A stretch of 64,000 nucleotides of DNA from Acanthosoma haemorrhoidale (GCA_930367205.1 CAKNEZ010000015.1:124001-188000), one strand, 5' to 3'; positions 21,585 through 31,752 are shown, counted from the stretch's first letter. The notes: generated by a model not told the origin, from the letters alone. Made by a program: numbers and translations.

Positions 21585-21755
21585 TGTGGGTAATTAACAA
21601 AACACTTATTAAGGTTAGTATGGTTTATTACAGTCTTCTCACACACACTCTACTATGCTACAAAGTTCAATTACAAAAAGGTCCTAGTACAAAGAGGTTC
21701 TAGTACAAAGAGGTTGACTAGATTTAAACAATACTTGATACCTCCAGTCCCTACA
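21585..21755 (-). repeat. 5' LTR of gypsy element 2
   Basis: 171 bp with TG...CA ends, partner of 17134-17304. Followed on the plus strand by AGTT, the repeated target sequence. Confidence 0.95.
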
Positions 21756-22099
21756 AGTTGTTCTAAGTTCCATATTTAAAGTACTGTGATTTACCCACAG
21801 TACAAACCCAGATCTCGGGTCTTGGTGCATAATTTGTTCGTAAAGAAAAGTATTTAGAGGACTTATATCATACGATCCCTCAGGTATCTGAATCGTCAGA
21901 TTTCCAAAATAAAACTTATCGTTAACATCCTTCCTTACATTAGGAATAGTATTATATGTGTCAAAAGATAATAAGCCAACGGTATAACTTGATCCTAATT
22001 CTAGCGGAGGTAACAAGTTCACATCAAGAACGCTAGAATCCCCTGTAAGCGCTACTGTGTAGCTCATGATTATGAATGATTAAAATTTATGAGAAACGT

Positions 22100-22427
22100 C
22101 GGCTAAATACTTTAAGCAGAGATGTCATCAAATCGGAGTATTCCACTTCTGATAATGACGTCTGTTGTAAGTTATTTGTAAACCTTTAAAGTAATCAAGT
22201 AGCTGTGGTGGTGGTTTCAAATTACCAAACGAATTAAAGTATTTCACAAGATTATCTTTTTTTATATAACAAACCCAATGAGAACCAGGTTCTGAACTTG
22301 TATGCAAATTTACAATAGCTTTCTCATGCTTTTTTGGATATTTAGGGAGACTATCAATCATAAATACTCCACAAAAATTTTCAATATTCAAAACTTTAGC
22401 TATATAATTTAATTCGAGATCAGTCAA
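22100..22427 (-). pseudogene. Adenain-like maturation protease, broken
   Basis: The frame contains 'FCGVFMIDSLPKYP', 'GSHWVCYIKKDN' and 'YFNSFGNLKPP', the fold and catalytic His region (H of GSHWV) of the Ulp1/adenain-type protease that trims Maverick capsid proteins. The open frame ends at 22128. The expected catalytic-Cys segment follows only in other frames around 22095-22125 and is corrupted. No good ATG is visible at the 5' end, where the gene abuts the pX stop at 22443. Maverick-B has no counterpart. Confidence 0.78.
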
Positions 22428-22442
22428 TGGTTTATTCGGCAG

Positions 22443-23204
22443 TCATATTTTTTTCGGCCTTTTTTGTCGGTTTATAAACAGACCATAACCTTTCTTATAG
22501 GGTTTCAAATAAAGTCCGTTACCGACTTTCTGACCTTTTATAGCTAAATTATGCCTGTTTTGCTCATCCAATTTTAGCTTGGCTTCTATAGCCTCATTGA
22601 TCGATTTCACTAAACTTGTGGCTCCTCCAGTCAAAGAGCCCACAGCGGAAAGTCCTGCCATCAACGGTATAAGAAATTGTAGAAAGCCTCCCTCCTTTGG
22701 CATCGGTAGAATTCTGGGTGGACAAGGTTTCGTCTTACCACGTAGATGCATTTTAGCCTTCTTATATGCAACTTTCGAAGCTTTCAGAATAGATGATACA
22801 TCATCTACCTTTGACGATTTAACTAAGTCAATGAAACTAATCTTTTTCTTTTTCTTTTTTAAACCTGATCCAATTTTTCTTTTCGCTTTCATAGCATTTG
22901 TAACTAACCAAGCCACGGCTTTTTCTCCCCATGACGAATCTGAAGCTTTAACTCTTTTCCAAGCATTACCAGCTACGATTTTGTCCGCTTCCTTACGACT
23001 ATCCATATCTTTATATTTGCTATAAGCTATATCGTGATTTTTACAGGCTTTATCAAGCTAATTTATTCCGTCACCTTTAGTTAGTCGCTTTTCTAGATCC
23101 GTACCAGGACCACAATACTGATAGCCCGGAAGATGTAATTCAATAGGCAACTTGTTTATAAAACTGTTTACTAGACCTGTTCCATTGTGAGCTTTACGAA
23201 TCAT
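22443..23204 (-). pseudogene. Phospholipase-like / pX-type virion protein
   Basis: The N-terminal part (about 23204-23010) has a 'GPGT' loop and an ACK-x-HD motif, like the parvovirus-type phospholipase A2 domains in Mavericks, with an in-frame TAG at about 23057. The 187-codon rest (23006-22443) is Lys-rich, then has 'PPRILPMPKEGGFL' and a Gly/Ala hydrophobic segment ('LMAGLSAVGSLTGGA') that could insert in membranes, and a 'GNGLYLKPYKKGYGL' tail. The homologue in Maverick-B is at 53149-53915. Such proteins are thought to aid membrane passage or genome packing. Confidence 0.78.
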
Positions 23205-23230
23205 ACTGTACTAAGAAAATGAAGAGCAGA

Positions 23231-23232
<2 letters not shown>

Positions 23233-23283
<51 letters not shown>

Positions 23284-23285
23284 AT

Positions 23286-23338
<53 letters not shown>

Positions 23339-23340
23339 AT

Positions 23341-23389
<49 letters not shown>
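23233..23389. repeat. (TA)n microsatellite
   Basis: About 157 bases of TA dinucleotide broken by two ATTATTATTAT interruptions. It lies between the pX gene start and the 23-bp motif at 23404. The long frames through it are low complexity, not genes. Confidence 0.95.
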
Positions 23390-23390
<1 letters not shown>

Positions 23391-23403
23391 TGAAGTATAA
23401 TAC

Positions 23404-23426
23404 CGTCGTTTGCATTCAGAATGAAA
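23404..23426 (-). promoter_or_regulatory. 23-bp motif shared with 43219-43241
   Basis: On the minus strand this reads TTTCATTCTGAATGCAAACG followed by ACG; 22 of 23 bases match the plus strand at 43219-43241. It lies about 200 bases upstream of the minus-strand pX gene, so it could be a promoter or replication element. Confidence 0.55.
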
Positions 23427-23806
23427 TTTGTCTAGTAAAATGTTTTAACTTGACCGAAAGATATTACATCGGTCTTTTAGCCCTACTGAATGCACTATCT
23501 AATCAAGGGTGTTCTAAGTAATCTTAGCCCCCACGGCCTCGCAGAAGACTTTAATCACAGGCCAGCACTATGCGCCTTGCAACATAGTCAAAATCCCCAC
23601 CTCAGCTGGGGTCTATCTAGTCTTATATATGTGTTATTTCATTGACTAGCGCTCATTCCTCATTTGGTGACGTATTACCATATAAGTGTATTGTTCGTTG
23701 CTGCTTCAGTTCTCCTTGCAGCAATTGTAAGTAAGTTAGTCTTTGAATTGTTGTATCATTATTCTCTTGCATCAATAAATAGCTAAGCAAATAATATGAT
23801 TTTTAG
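23427..23806. other. Non-coding region upstream of the two-exon gene
   Basis: No ORF. It probably holds the promoter and 5' leader of the gene at 23807; a TTGTAAGTAAGT donor-like site at about 23724 and a T-rich tract before 23807 would suit a leader intron, but this is not shown. Confidence 0.4.
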
Positions 23807-24196
23807 ATGTCTCTCCTTATAAAATTGAATGAAATTAATCCTGTATATAAAAACATTGGTGAATTGACTATTGGAAGGACACACAAGGTAATAAAACTGA
23901 GCAAAAAGGAGACAGAATATGGCCCATCTATTGAGGCCATAATAGAAGATGATGAAGAAGGAAAAGTGCGAACCTTCCTACCAAAACGATATATATATAT
24001 ATATATATGCGTTCACTGATGAGGACTTAGCAAGCTATAGAGGTATAGTATATTTAAATATATAATAAATATAGTATTTTTTTTTTAATTAGCTAAGCGA
24101 TTATTCTCGTTTTTAGGAGAGCTGAAATTTCAATACTCCGGCAAAAAGAAAAATGCATATGACATTAAATTCGAAAAGTTGATGCATTTTATTTAG
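23807..24196 (+). pseudogene. Conserved two-exon Maverick protein, microsatellite-disrupted
   Basis: Exon 1 starts ATG at 23807 and runs to 24042; the intron is 24043-24116 (GTATAG...TTTTTAG); exon 2 is 24117-24196. Exon/intron structure, position and phase match 50861-51294 of Maverick-B. The protein has 'IGELTIGRTHKVI', 'TEYGPSIEAIIED' and 'RTFLPKRY'. This strand-rich pattern suggests an OB-like or other small barrel that might bind single-stranded DNA; I have no direct proof. A TATA-repeat expansion at about 23988-24008 throws exon 1 out of frame before its last eleven or so codons. Confidence 0.7.
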
Positions 24197-24225
24197 GAAG
24201 GCTATTTTTTTATATTTTTATTATT

Positions 24226-24504
24226 TTGGTTTTGGCTTTGTATATTTTTTTTTTAGTGTTAAGGAGTAAAATAAATAGTAAAAGCAACGCAAATAATTAT
24301 TTATGTGATCAATGTGGATTATTAATAGCAAATAGAAGACACAGATGTAAATGGTTGTTTTTCTATTGTCAAGGCTGTGGCAAAGAAATTAATAGAAAGT
24401 TTAATTTTGAACGCCATAAATTAACTTGTAAAGCTTCTGGTGGGGTTAGTATGAATAATACAACTAACTTGATTAATACACCTCACAATGGTGATTCCCA
24501 ATAA
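24226..24504 (+). CDS. C2H2-type zinc-finger ORF upstream of polB
   Basis: The frame holds C-x2-C and C-x2-C...H-x4-C type pairs ('CDQCG', 'CQGCGKEINRKFNFERHKLTC'). No ATG is present near the start; the first codon of the open stretch is TTG, so the real start may be lost or on another exon. Its stop TAA (24502-24504) overlaps by exactly 17 nt the ATG of the next frame at 24488. The corresponding genes in Maverick-B overlap by the same 17 nt. Likely role: DNA-binding partner or N-terminal extension of polB. Confidence 0.6.
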   Translation: MVLALYIFFLVLRSKINSKSNANNYLCDQCGLLIANRRHRCKWLFFYCQGCGKEINRKFNFERHKLTCKASGGVSMNNTTNLINTPHNGDSQ

Positions 24505-24524
24505 AAAAAGAAAATATAGTATGT

Positions 24525-25007
24525 TTGACAGGCAGATGCGTGACAGGCACGACCAAGGGGAGCACCCTGAGGAAGTACTTCCCCTCAGTCCAGGACAGGC
24601 TGAGAGCAAGTTGGGTCTCCCCGGATTACTGGGTGTCACAAGTGCTCACAGGATACGGCAGATTCCGTGCCAGGCTGTACGAATACAAGAGGGCAGAAAA
24701 CAGGTCCTGCCCCCATTGCGATCGTCATCATCACGTCGTGCTCTCTTGTCATGCACTGGGACCGGCTAGAGCACGGCTGCTCCGCACAATAGGAGAGTAC
24801 AGCCTGGGCGAGTCCGACCCGCCGTCGCTGGTGAATAACGAAGCAAGATACACCGCGTTCTGCAGATTCCCCGGGGAGTGGAAAAGGGTTCAAGGCTCCG
24901 GGGATTTTACTATATCCAGGGGGGTGGCACGGGGTGAGCAGCCGTGTCTTCAGGAAGGCTCACCCGAAGCCAACGATGTATCGCCGGTTCCAGAGGAGTC
25001 ACTGTAA
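24525..25007 (+). pseudogene. LINE ORF2 C-terminal region with zinc knuckle
   Basis: The frame contains 'LRKYFPSVQDRL', 'VSQVLTGYGRF' and a C-x2-C-...-H-x4-C knuckle ('CPHCDRHHHVVLSCHAL'), typical after the RT domain in R1- and I-group LINEs. RT itself is missing through 5' truncation. The first residues of the open frame (24525-24543) are Maverick sequence, not LINE. Confidence 0.8.
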
Positions 25008-25417
25008 ATATGTATATATAGATATAAGGTAGGACTGAGAAGTATATAGTATAGACATAAGTTTAGTTATAGGGGGATGGAGGATGCACACCCCATGTAA
25101 ATATAGTTTTAAGTATAGGTAGAACACGGATCCAAAATTGTAAATAGTATTAGGATAACTAGCTATAAAAAAAAAAAAAAAAATGTATATAGCTAGTTTA
25201 GGATTTGTAAATATAGTATTAGAGGTTTTTTTTTTTTGTTTTTGAGAATAAATGGAACAAAACAAAATAACCAAAGGTGCGCTGACCGGTGCAACAATCC
25301 CATTGCACCGGAATACGCGCACCACAGGCTACGTCACCCCACGATCCCGCTTCACGGGCTTGTGGGGCAAGCCCATTTGAGGCTCAGCCTCAGGTAGGGC
25401 GGAAAAAAAAAAAAAAA
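24544..25417 (+). mobile_element. 5'-truncated R1/I-like LINE with TSD
   Basis: 874 bases ending in poly(A) (25403-25417), flanked by a perfect GATGCGTGA duplication (24535-24543 and 25418-25426). It encodes the C-terminal end of a non-LTR ORF2 and its 3' UTR. It lies in the N-terminal part of polB of Maverick-A. Confidence 0.92.
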
Positions 25418-25648
25418 GATGCGTGAGAAGGCGATTGCAAAAGAAAACGGAATAATTACAGCTTCGTTAGGAAAGTCGGTTGAAGATATATACATTCCTA
25501 ACAATGATAAAAAATTATTAGCCCACGAACAATAAAAAAGAAGTTTTAGTAAATTTACTAAATTCTTATGTTGACGAATGGAAAACTTTTAAAATAACTA
25601 TAATGTTAGAATGCACATACATTAAGAAAAATGAAAATACTATTAGTG

Positions 25649-25893
25649 TGTAACCGTTCTGAAATGGTATTAACTTGTATTATTTGAGGTTTCCATTAAT
25701 ATTTTATAATTTTGCGACCTGCTGTTAATTTTAGGTTGAAGTATCGATTACATGTGATTTTTTTCGAATGAAAAGTTTTAGAGGTGTTATCCATATTCCT
25801 TGTCATTATTTTCCTAAATCCGTGTGAAGTTCCTTTAGCTTGCCAACTATCCTTTTCAGCGTTCCTCGACGAGTCTAGGAAGGAGCCAGGGGT
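25649..25893 (+). repeat. 5' LTR of gypsy element 3
   Basis: About 245 bp starting TGTAACCGTTCTG, nearly identical to the 3' LTR at 31504-31752. Confidence 0.93.
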
Positions 25894-25961
25894 TGGTGTC
25901 AGGTGTGGGGTAGGGTTGCAAGAATATCCCTATAGCACAGAAGTCGTGACCACGCTCGAAA

Positions 25962-26975
25962 ATGCCGAAAGCAAAGCAAGCGGAACTGGAGAAGTTGGTG
26001 AAACAGCTACGAGTGGCAAACCAGGAGTTTGCCGAAGAAAATGAAACTCTGAAGTACGAGAAAGAGTCCTTAGCCCAACGGACCAGGGCGATGACGGCTC
26101 AACTGGAAAAAGGAGAACCGGGGAGCCGGGGAAAACGGGACCTAGGGTTGCAGAACCTGGTCAAGCCTTGGACAGGGACCCCGGGAAGTGGATCGGTCAC
26201 TCGGTTTTTCAAGAAGTTAGAGAAGATAAGTGCAGTAGGGAATTGGACGGAGCAGGACAAAATAATGATTGCCAAACAGAAACTGGGTGGAGTGGCTGAG
26301 AAGTTCCTCGAGTCTAAGCCAGAGCTAGTAGAAGAGGGAGCGCCTTACGATATCCTGAAGAAAGAAGTGGTGAAGAGATTCGAGGATCCCAGAGCGAGGG
26401 AAAAACTAGAAGGAGACCTGAGTGAAGCGAGACAAGGAACAACCGAGACAGCCAGGGTTTTCGCCGACAGAGTCAGAGCAATCGGAGCCCGGCTAATTGC
26501 CGATATAGACCGGGTAGAAGAGCGAGACATTCTCTCAAAGCACATTGGAAGCAGAGTGCTAGTGGCTTTCCGGAGAGGACTCTTGCCCGAAACGGCGAGG
26601 CTAATGCAAGCTTTGGCTCCAACCACGCTTGAGGAGGCCATCATGAGGGCGGAACCGTTTGACGGAAATGAGGGTAGCAATAAAGGAAGTAAGGGCCACA
26701 GAGACGTATTTGGAGTAGGGGCCGATGCTATGAGTACAGCAGAGAACGGAAATAGCTCGCACGACGCAGTTCAAGGAGAAGTATACTTGGTAAGGCCAAT
26801 AGGAAGAACCCAGTTGAGATGTTACCGCTGTGGGCAGGAAGGACACTTAGCGAGAGGATGTCTCCAGGGCCCCGCACCGACGCCTAGGGGGGCAGGTGAC
26901 CGGCAGAATCGTCAATGCTTCGCATGCAAAAAGGAGGGGCATTTTGCACGAGACTGTAGGAGTCGACCGACCTAA
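25962..26975 (+). CDS. gag, gypsy element 3
   Basis: An intact 337-residue frame. Residues 1-50 form a charged coiled coil ('ELEKLVKQLRVANQEFAEEN'). The central region is a Ty3-type capsid ('VTRFFKKLEKISAVGNWTEQ', 'LGGVAEKFLES', 'FEDPRAREKLEGDL'). The C terminus has two CCHC knuckles, 'CYRCGQEGHLARGC' and 'CFACKKEGHFARDC'. It would package the element RNA. Stop at 26973, followed by a separate pol frame starting at 27137. Confidence 0.92.
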   Translation: MPKAKQAELEKLVKQLRVANQEFAEENETLKYEKESLAQRTRAMTAQLEKGEPGSRGKRDLGLQNLVKPWTGTPGSGSVTRFFKKLEKISAVGNWTEQDKIMIAKQKLGGVAEKFLESKPELVEEGAPYDILKKEVVKRFEDPRAREKLEGDLSEARQGTTETARVFADRVRAIGARLIADIDRVEERDILSKHIGSRVLVAFRRGLLPETARLMQALAPTTLEEAIMRAEPFDGNEGSNKGSKGHRDVFGVGADAMSTAENGNSSHDAVQGEVYLVRPIGRTQLRCYRCGQEGHLARGCLQGPAPTPRGAGDRQNRQCFACKKEGHFARDCRSRPT

Positions 26976-27136
26976 AGAGGGGAGCAACCAAGAAACGTCA
27001 ACTCTCCTGCCGGCCCCGTAGACCCAAAAGCCCAAGACCTGTAGGACACCCCAACCACAGGTTCGATAGACAAAGGGGATACACTCGCCTAGTGTCAGGG
27101 ATAAGAGGAATAGGGGGTGGGACCATCTCAGTGTAG

Positions 27137-28240
27137 ATGGAAATAGAAGGCGTGGCATATGATATGCTGGTGGATACGGGAGCAGAGGTAACGTTGATCA
27201 GGGCCGCTGTCCCCGGAATATACCTAGGGCCGGCTAGTATACGGGCTAAGGGAGTGAAGGGCCAACCACTGCAGATAGACGGGATTCAGCTGCTGCGATG
27301 TAAGCTACAAGGAAAGGAGTTTACACACCCCATCGTGATATCCCCACTGGATCTGCCCGGAGACGGAATCATCGGCATGGATGTGCTCACTAGGACGGGA
27401 GCAAAAGTGTTGGTCAGAGAACGGAAGCTAGAGATCATCGAGGGAAGCACCGTCCCAGTTGTCCGGAGAATAGACGGAGGTAGCGAAGAGATAGAGAGGC
27501 TGAGCACAGAGATAGAGAGGCTGAGTCAAACTGTCGAGAACCTGAACAAGAAGTGGAACTCGGCGGTAGAGCCATTGGAGGCTAGTGACGAAACGGACCC
27601 ACGGAAGGAGAAGCTGAGAGAAAGAAACAGCAGAAAGAGAAAGAAAAGAAGGGCAGAAGCCCGCGTGGAACGGAGAAGAGACTACCAGACAAGGGATACG
27701 GTCGACCAGGCGGCCCCACGAGAGGGAGAAGGAAGGGAGTTTGTAAGAAGCGTTGCGCAGGTGAAGATACCACCCTACAGCGAAATCTTAACAAGAGGTC
27801 TTGTATCTGGAGAGGAACTATCGGACATAGTAATGGAGCCCGCAACGCTGAGGCAAAACGGTGCCCGAACAGCTCGCTGCTTATTTAGGATTGAAGATGG
27901 CAGCGTGTGGGTACAGGTGATCAATATGGGCCCCCAGGAAGTTTGTTTGGACCGAAATCAGACTCTAGGGGTAGCAGCAAAATGGAACCAGGAAAACAAC
28001 GTTCTAACAAATGCCCAAAGGGGAGGGAAGGAATTCGAAGGGGACCGAAGGACAGCTGGATTCAGATCGATAGAAATGAAGGGCCCTGACTGGGACCTAA
28101 GCCATTTAAGTGAGAACAAGAGAAAAATGATAGAACCGCTACTGCGGGAGTATGAGGCCCTGTTCAACCCACCCGGGAAGGAAGGCTGCTCGGTAGGGGT
28201 TAGACACCAAATACCCACAGGTGAGGCTCGCCCCGTAATT
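27137..28240 (+). pseudogene. Protease and pol N-terminal region, gypsy element 3
   Basis: The frame opens 'MEIEGVAYDMLVDTGAEVTLI', with the DTGA active site of a retropepsin. A charged linker follows and then the segment before RT ('VRHQIPTG'). Past about 28240 the RT continues in another frame (28239-28775), showing a frameshift near 28240; the remaining open codons to 28606 are out of frame. The gap between gag and pol (26976-27136) reads like the missing protease N terminus in other frames. Confidence 0.85.
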
Positions 28241-28775
28241 GAAACGGCCGTACAGAGTACCGTTCCACCACCGCCCAATAGTAGAAAGTCACTTAAAAGA
28301 GATGCTGGACAATGGAGTGATCACTCACTCCACCAGCCCTTGGGCAGCACCAGTGGTATTGGTTCCCAAGAAGAGCGAAGACGGGAGCATGAAGTTTCGC
28401 TTTTGCACGGACTTCCGAGGATTGAATGCGCTGACCCAAGTCGACGCGTACCCGCTGCCTCTAATACAAGAGACGCTAGAGATGCTAGGAAAGAGTCGAA
28501 TTTTCTCCACCTTAGATCTACGCAGCGGATACCACCAAATACCAGTAGCCGAAAGGAATCAGCCAAAGACGGCCTTTACCACTTTAGACGGCCATTACGA
28601 GTATAAGAAGATGCCGTTTGGGCTGGCAGGAGCCCCAGCGACCTTCCAAAGGACCATGGATCAGATCCTCGCAGGTATCAAGGGTCTAGAATGTTACGTA
28701 TATTTAGATGATATCATCATCTTCAGTGAAGACTTGGAACAACATAGAGACCGATTAGAACACGTGTTTGGCTGA
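28239..28775 (+). pseudogene. Reverse transcriptase, gypsy element 3
   Basis: The frame has 'FCTDFRGLNALTQVDAYPLP', 'TLDLRSGYHQIPV', 'KMPFGLAGAPATFQR' and the active-site YLDDI box. A TGA at 28773-28775 ends it; the same frame then continues at 28776 through the thumb. A single nonsense change therefore separates the two parts. Confidence 0.92.
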
Positions 28776-29690
28776 TTGAAGGAAGCAAACCTTAAACTGA
28801 ACGGGGAAAAGTGTAAGATCGCTGTTAGCCAAGTTCGATACCTCGGCCATGTAGTGACCGAAGAGGGAGTCAAACCAGATGACACGAAAATGCAAGCAGT
28901 AAGAGAATTCCCAACGCCCGGGTCAGCGAGGGAGGTCCGAGGCTTCCTGGGGTTAGCGGGATATTACCGGAGGTTTATTCCCCGCTTCGCCGAAATAGCC
29001 AAGCCGTTGACACTTCTTACCGGGAAAGACAAACGCTTCCAGTGGAAAAAAGACCAGGTAGTGGCTTTCCAAGAGCTGAAAGAGGCGTTGTGTACCGACT
29101 CGGTCCTCATCTACCCAGATTTCAAAGATCCCTTTATTCTAGCAACCGACGCGTCTGGAGTTGCTCTAGGAGCCATCCTTTTCCAAGTAAGAAACGGACA
29201 AGAGAGACCGTTAGCATATGCCAGCCGCCAACTACATCAGGTGGAACAGAACTACTCGGCTATGGAGCGGGAGCTGCTGGCGGTAATATGGGCCACGAAA
29301 CACTTCCGGTGCTACCTGCTAGGGCGGAAGTTCACCTTGGTAACGGACCACGTGGCACTGCGGTGGATGTTGTCCCTCAGGGATCCGTCGTCCCGACTGA
29401 CGAGATGGGCGCTCCGGTTGGAAGAGTTCGACTACGAGGTAGTCCACAAACCCGGACGCAAGCACACCAATGCGGATGCGCTAAGCCGTGCGGTGGCCAA
29501 GGTAACTTCAGAGGAGGTCGAGGACTACGAACGGTATCGCCAAGACCAGCTAAAGGACGAAGAGTGCCAAAACTGGGCGAAAGGCAACCCCCGATTGTGC
29601 AGGTGGGACGAACAGGGATTAATGTACCGAGGAGAGAACGACGAGCGAAGACAGTGGAAGGTGGTAGTGCCTCAGGTCAGGAGAAAATAA
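28776..29690 (+). pseudogene. RT thumb and RNase H, gypsy element 3
   Basis: Starts just after the TGA with the conserved 'RYLGHVVTEEGV' and 'FLGLAGYYRRFI', then RNase H 'ILATDASGVALGAIL', 'AMERELLAVIWATKHF', 'VTDHVALRWML' and 'HTNADALSR'. It ends at a TAA at 29688-29690, four bases before the integrase frame; the frames on the two sides differ, so a small indel lies here. Confidence 0.9.
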
Positions 29691-29693
29691 GCT

Positions 29694-31190
29694 TTGACCG
29701 ACCATCACAGCAGCGTGTGGGCTGGTTACCCCGGGGGGGAGAGAACGCTTGCCGTCTTACGGCAAAGGTACTTCTGGCCTTCAATGAAGCAAGACGTGGA
29801 GGCGTTTGTAAAGACGTGTCACTTGTGTGCCACCCGGAAAACACCGGCGGGTCGGACGGTACCAATTGAGAGGCCGTTCTTTCCATCGCGACCTTTCGAA
29901 ATGGTGTCCCTTGACCTAGTGGGACCCTTCCCAAGGAGCCAGAGGGGGAACAAATACCTTTTGACCTTTATCGATCACTTCTCTAGATACACCGAGGCCG
30001 TAGCAATTACCGAACAGACGGCGGGAGCCACAGCAAAGGCCTTCGTAGAGAACATCATCACCAGACTTGGGGTGCCACTGCGCCTACTAACCGACCAGGG
30101 CCGAAATTTTGTCTCCGAATTGTTTAAGGAGGTCTGTAAAGCGCTAGGGATCGCCAAGCTACAAACAACGGCCTACCACCCCCAAAGCAATGGAATACTA
30201 GAAAGGTTCCACAGGACTTTGGGAGATTCGTTAGCTCACTTTGCCAGAAAGGATGGGAGGGATTGGGACAAATGGGTCCCGTATTCCTTGATGGCGTACA
30301 GAGCCATTCCCCACTCGGCCACGGGATTCTCACCTAACTACCTCCTGTTCGGACGGGAACTACGGACACCAGCGCGACTAGAGAAGGTCACCAAAGACAT
30401 AGGAGGCACGGACGAGGCCGGCGAGGTGGTGCAACAATTAGGGGACCGGATACAGAAAGCCCAAGATGAGGCAAGACAAAGAATTGACCGAGAGTGGACA
30501 CGACGCACGGAGCGGATAAACAAGACGAGGAAGGAAAGAGAGTTTAGTGTGGGGGACTTCGTATACCTCCATGTACCCGCGGTAAAGCCAGGCCATTTCC
30601 CAAAGTTTCACTGCCCATGGACTGGCCCCCATGAGGTGACCAAGAGGTTAGGGAAGGTCACATACGAAATAAGGAGTGAATCAGGAAACACTCAGGTGGT
30701 CCATATAAACAGGCTGAAGCCGGCTCACGGAGGACTACATGGAGGAGTGCCCGTGACGAGTCAAGGGAAACCGGGACGCCTGAAACTCTTCCCTGAGCAG
30801 GCGGAGAGCGAGCTCGACAGTACGGACGAAGAAGACGACCTAGAACTCGTACCGATGGCAAGCTCAGATGATGACGAGGAGGAAGGAGAGGGAGACGACC
30901 ACATGGCCCCACCACATACATTGGCCACTAGCTCCCCAAAAGGAAAGGGCCCAATGCCGGGGCAAGTAGTAGAAACGGCGGGAAGACCCAGTGTCATACC
31001 AAGAGGTCTAGAACCGGTCCCACCAACCGCGCAAGAGAGACCCCTTCCTAAAGCCAGCATACCGGAGGAGATTGAAGAGAGTACCCTCGAACCATCTGAC
31101 GACCCCCTGGACCTGACGTGGGGACCTGAACCTCTACCAGCCCTTCCCACACACCAAAGTTCGTACAACCTACGGAATCCAAGGAAGTAA
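29694..31190 (+). pseudogene. Integrase and C-terminal extension, gypsy element 3
   Basis: A 498-residue frame with a zinc domain ending 'CHLCATRK', the D,D,E core in 'MVSLDLVGPFP', 'LLTDQGRNFVSELF' and 'NGILERFHRTL', and a C-terminal barrel ('KVTYEIRSESGNTQVVHINRLKP'). A long acidic, proline-rich tail of about 130 residues follows. There is no env frame between 31190 and the 3' LTR. The domain looks catalytically complete but is cut off from the rest of pol by the indel at about 29690. Confidence 0.9.
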
Positions 31191-31503
31191 TGACGGATGT
31201 TGTTTCAGGAGGACTGATGTGGGTGGTGGAGCGGGATAGGAACATTGATAGGATTACCGCAAATAATTGGCCTCGCCTGGCTGGTATACCGCTGGCGTGC
31301 CCGACGTCAACCCCGAGAGAAGTCAACCCCTACAGCGGCCCAGGCAATTATTCGTTACCCGAAGGAACAAGAGCCTGTCCCGTCTACAAATAACGGGGAG
31401 GAGTGAGTGAAGGTGACAGTGAATAGTTCAGTGCAACGTACCCCCGATGATACTTAGTGAAAAGAGCCGATGATAGTCGCCTCTTTTGTAAAGAAGGGGG
31501 TAT

Positions 31504-31752
31504 TGTAACCGTTCTGAAATGGTATTAACTTGTATTATTTGATGTTTCCATTAATATTTTATAATTTTGCGACCTGCTGTTAATTTTAGGTTGAAGTATC
31601 GATTACATGTGATTTTTTTCGAATGAAAAGTTTTAGAGGTGTTATCTATATTCCCTGTCATTATTTTCCTAAATCCGTGTGAAGTTCCTTTAGCTTGCCA
31701 ACTATCCTTTTCAGCGTTCCTCGACGAGTCTAGGAAGGAGCCAGGGGTTACA
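31504..31752 (+). repeat. 3' LTR of gypsy element 3
   Basis: TGTAACC...GGGGTTACA, 249 bp. It is followed by AGTG, which repeats the four bases before the 5' LTR. Confidence 0.93.

Larger units (their letters stand above)
17134..21755 (-). mobile_element. Complete Ty3/gypsy element 2 (CsRn1-like)
   Basis: A 4.6 kb element with two 171-bp LTRs (17134-17304 and 21585-21755), TG...CA ends and a 4-bp AGTT duplication (17130-17133 and 21756-21759). Next to the 5' LTR on the minus strand is TGGCGACCCCGACGTGATT, one base off the tRNA-Trp primer site known for CsRn1 elements. Order: gag, protease, RT, RNase H, integrase; no env. The LTRs differ at only a few positions, so insertion is fairly recent relative to the decay of its host. 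Confidence 0.95.
16734..22067 (-). pseudogene. Penton-like minor capsid gene split by a gypsy insertion
   Basis: The 5' part lies at 22067-21756 (starts 'MSYTVALTGDSSVLD') and the 3' part at 17133-16734 (contains 'IGLLLGFNSPN', 'SISIHCNIASGSY'-like and 'VENITIRLVDQNGELIDFRGE' segments). The AGTT target duplication of gypsy 2 separates them. The family is the single jelly-roll penton of Mavericks. The 3' part matches 52664-53056 of Maverick-B closely in protein sequence. Apart from the insertion the two halves look largely open, so the gypsy insertion may be the main inactivating event. Confidence 0.85.
25649..31752 (+). mobile_element. Ty3/gypsy element 3 with LTRs and AGTG duplication
   Basis: A 6.1 kb element with 5' LTR 25649-25893 and 3' LTR 31504-31752. 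Flanks show AGTG at 25645-25648 and 31753-31756. The primer site begins TGGTGTCAGGTG at about 25894. A polypurine tract (AAAGAAGGGGG) precedes the 3' LTR. Order: gag, protease, RT, RNase H, integrase. GC content is clearly higher than the AT-rich Maverick around it. The 5' LTR lacks the last few bases (ACA) of the 3' LTR, so its end is slightly damaged. Confidence 0.95.

Noticed and set aside
23194..23415. 73-codon frame through the TA repeat
   Set aside because: It encodes only alternating Ile/Tyr from a microsatellite.
31190..31503. env gene in gypsy element 3
   Set aside because: Only a 67-codon frame without signal peptide, membrane segment or cleavage motif lies between pol and the 3' LTR.
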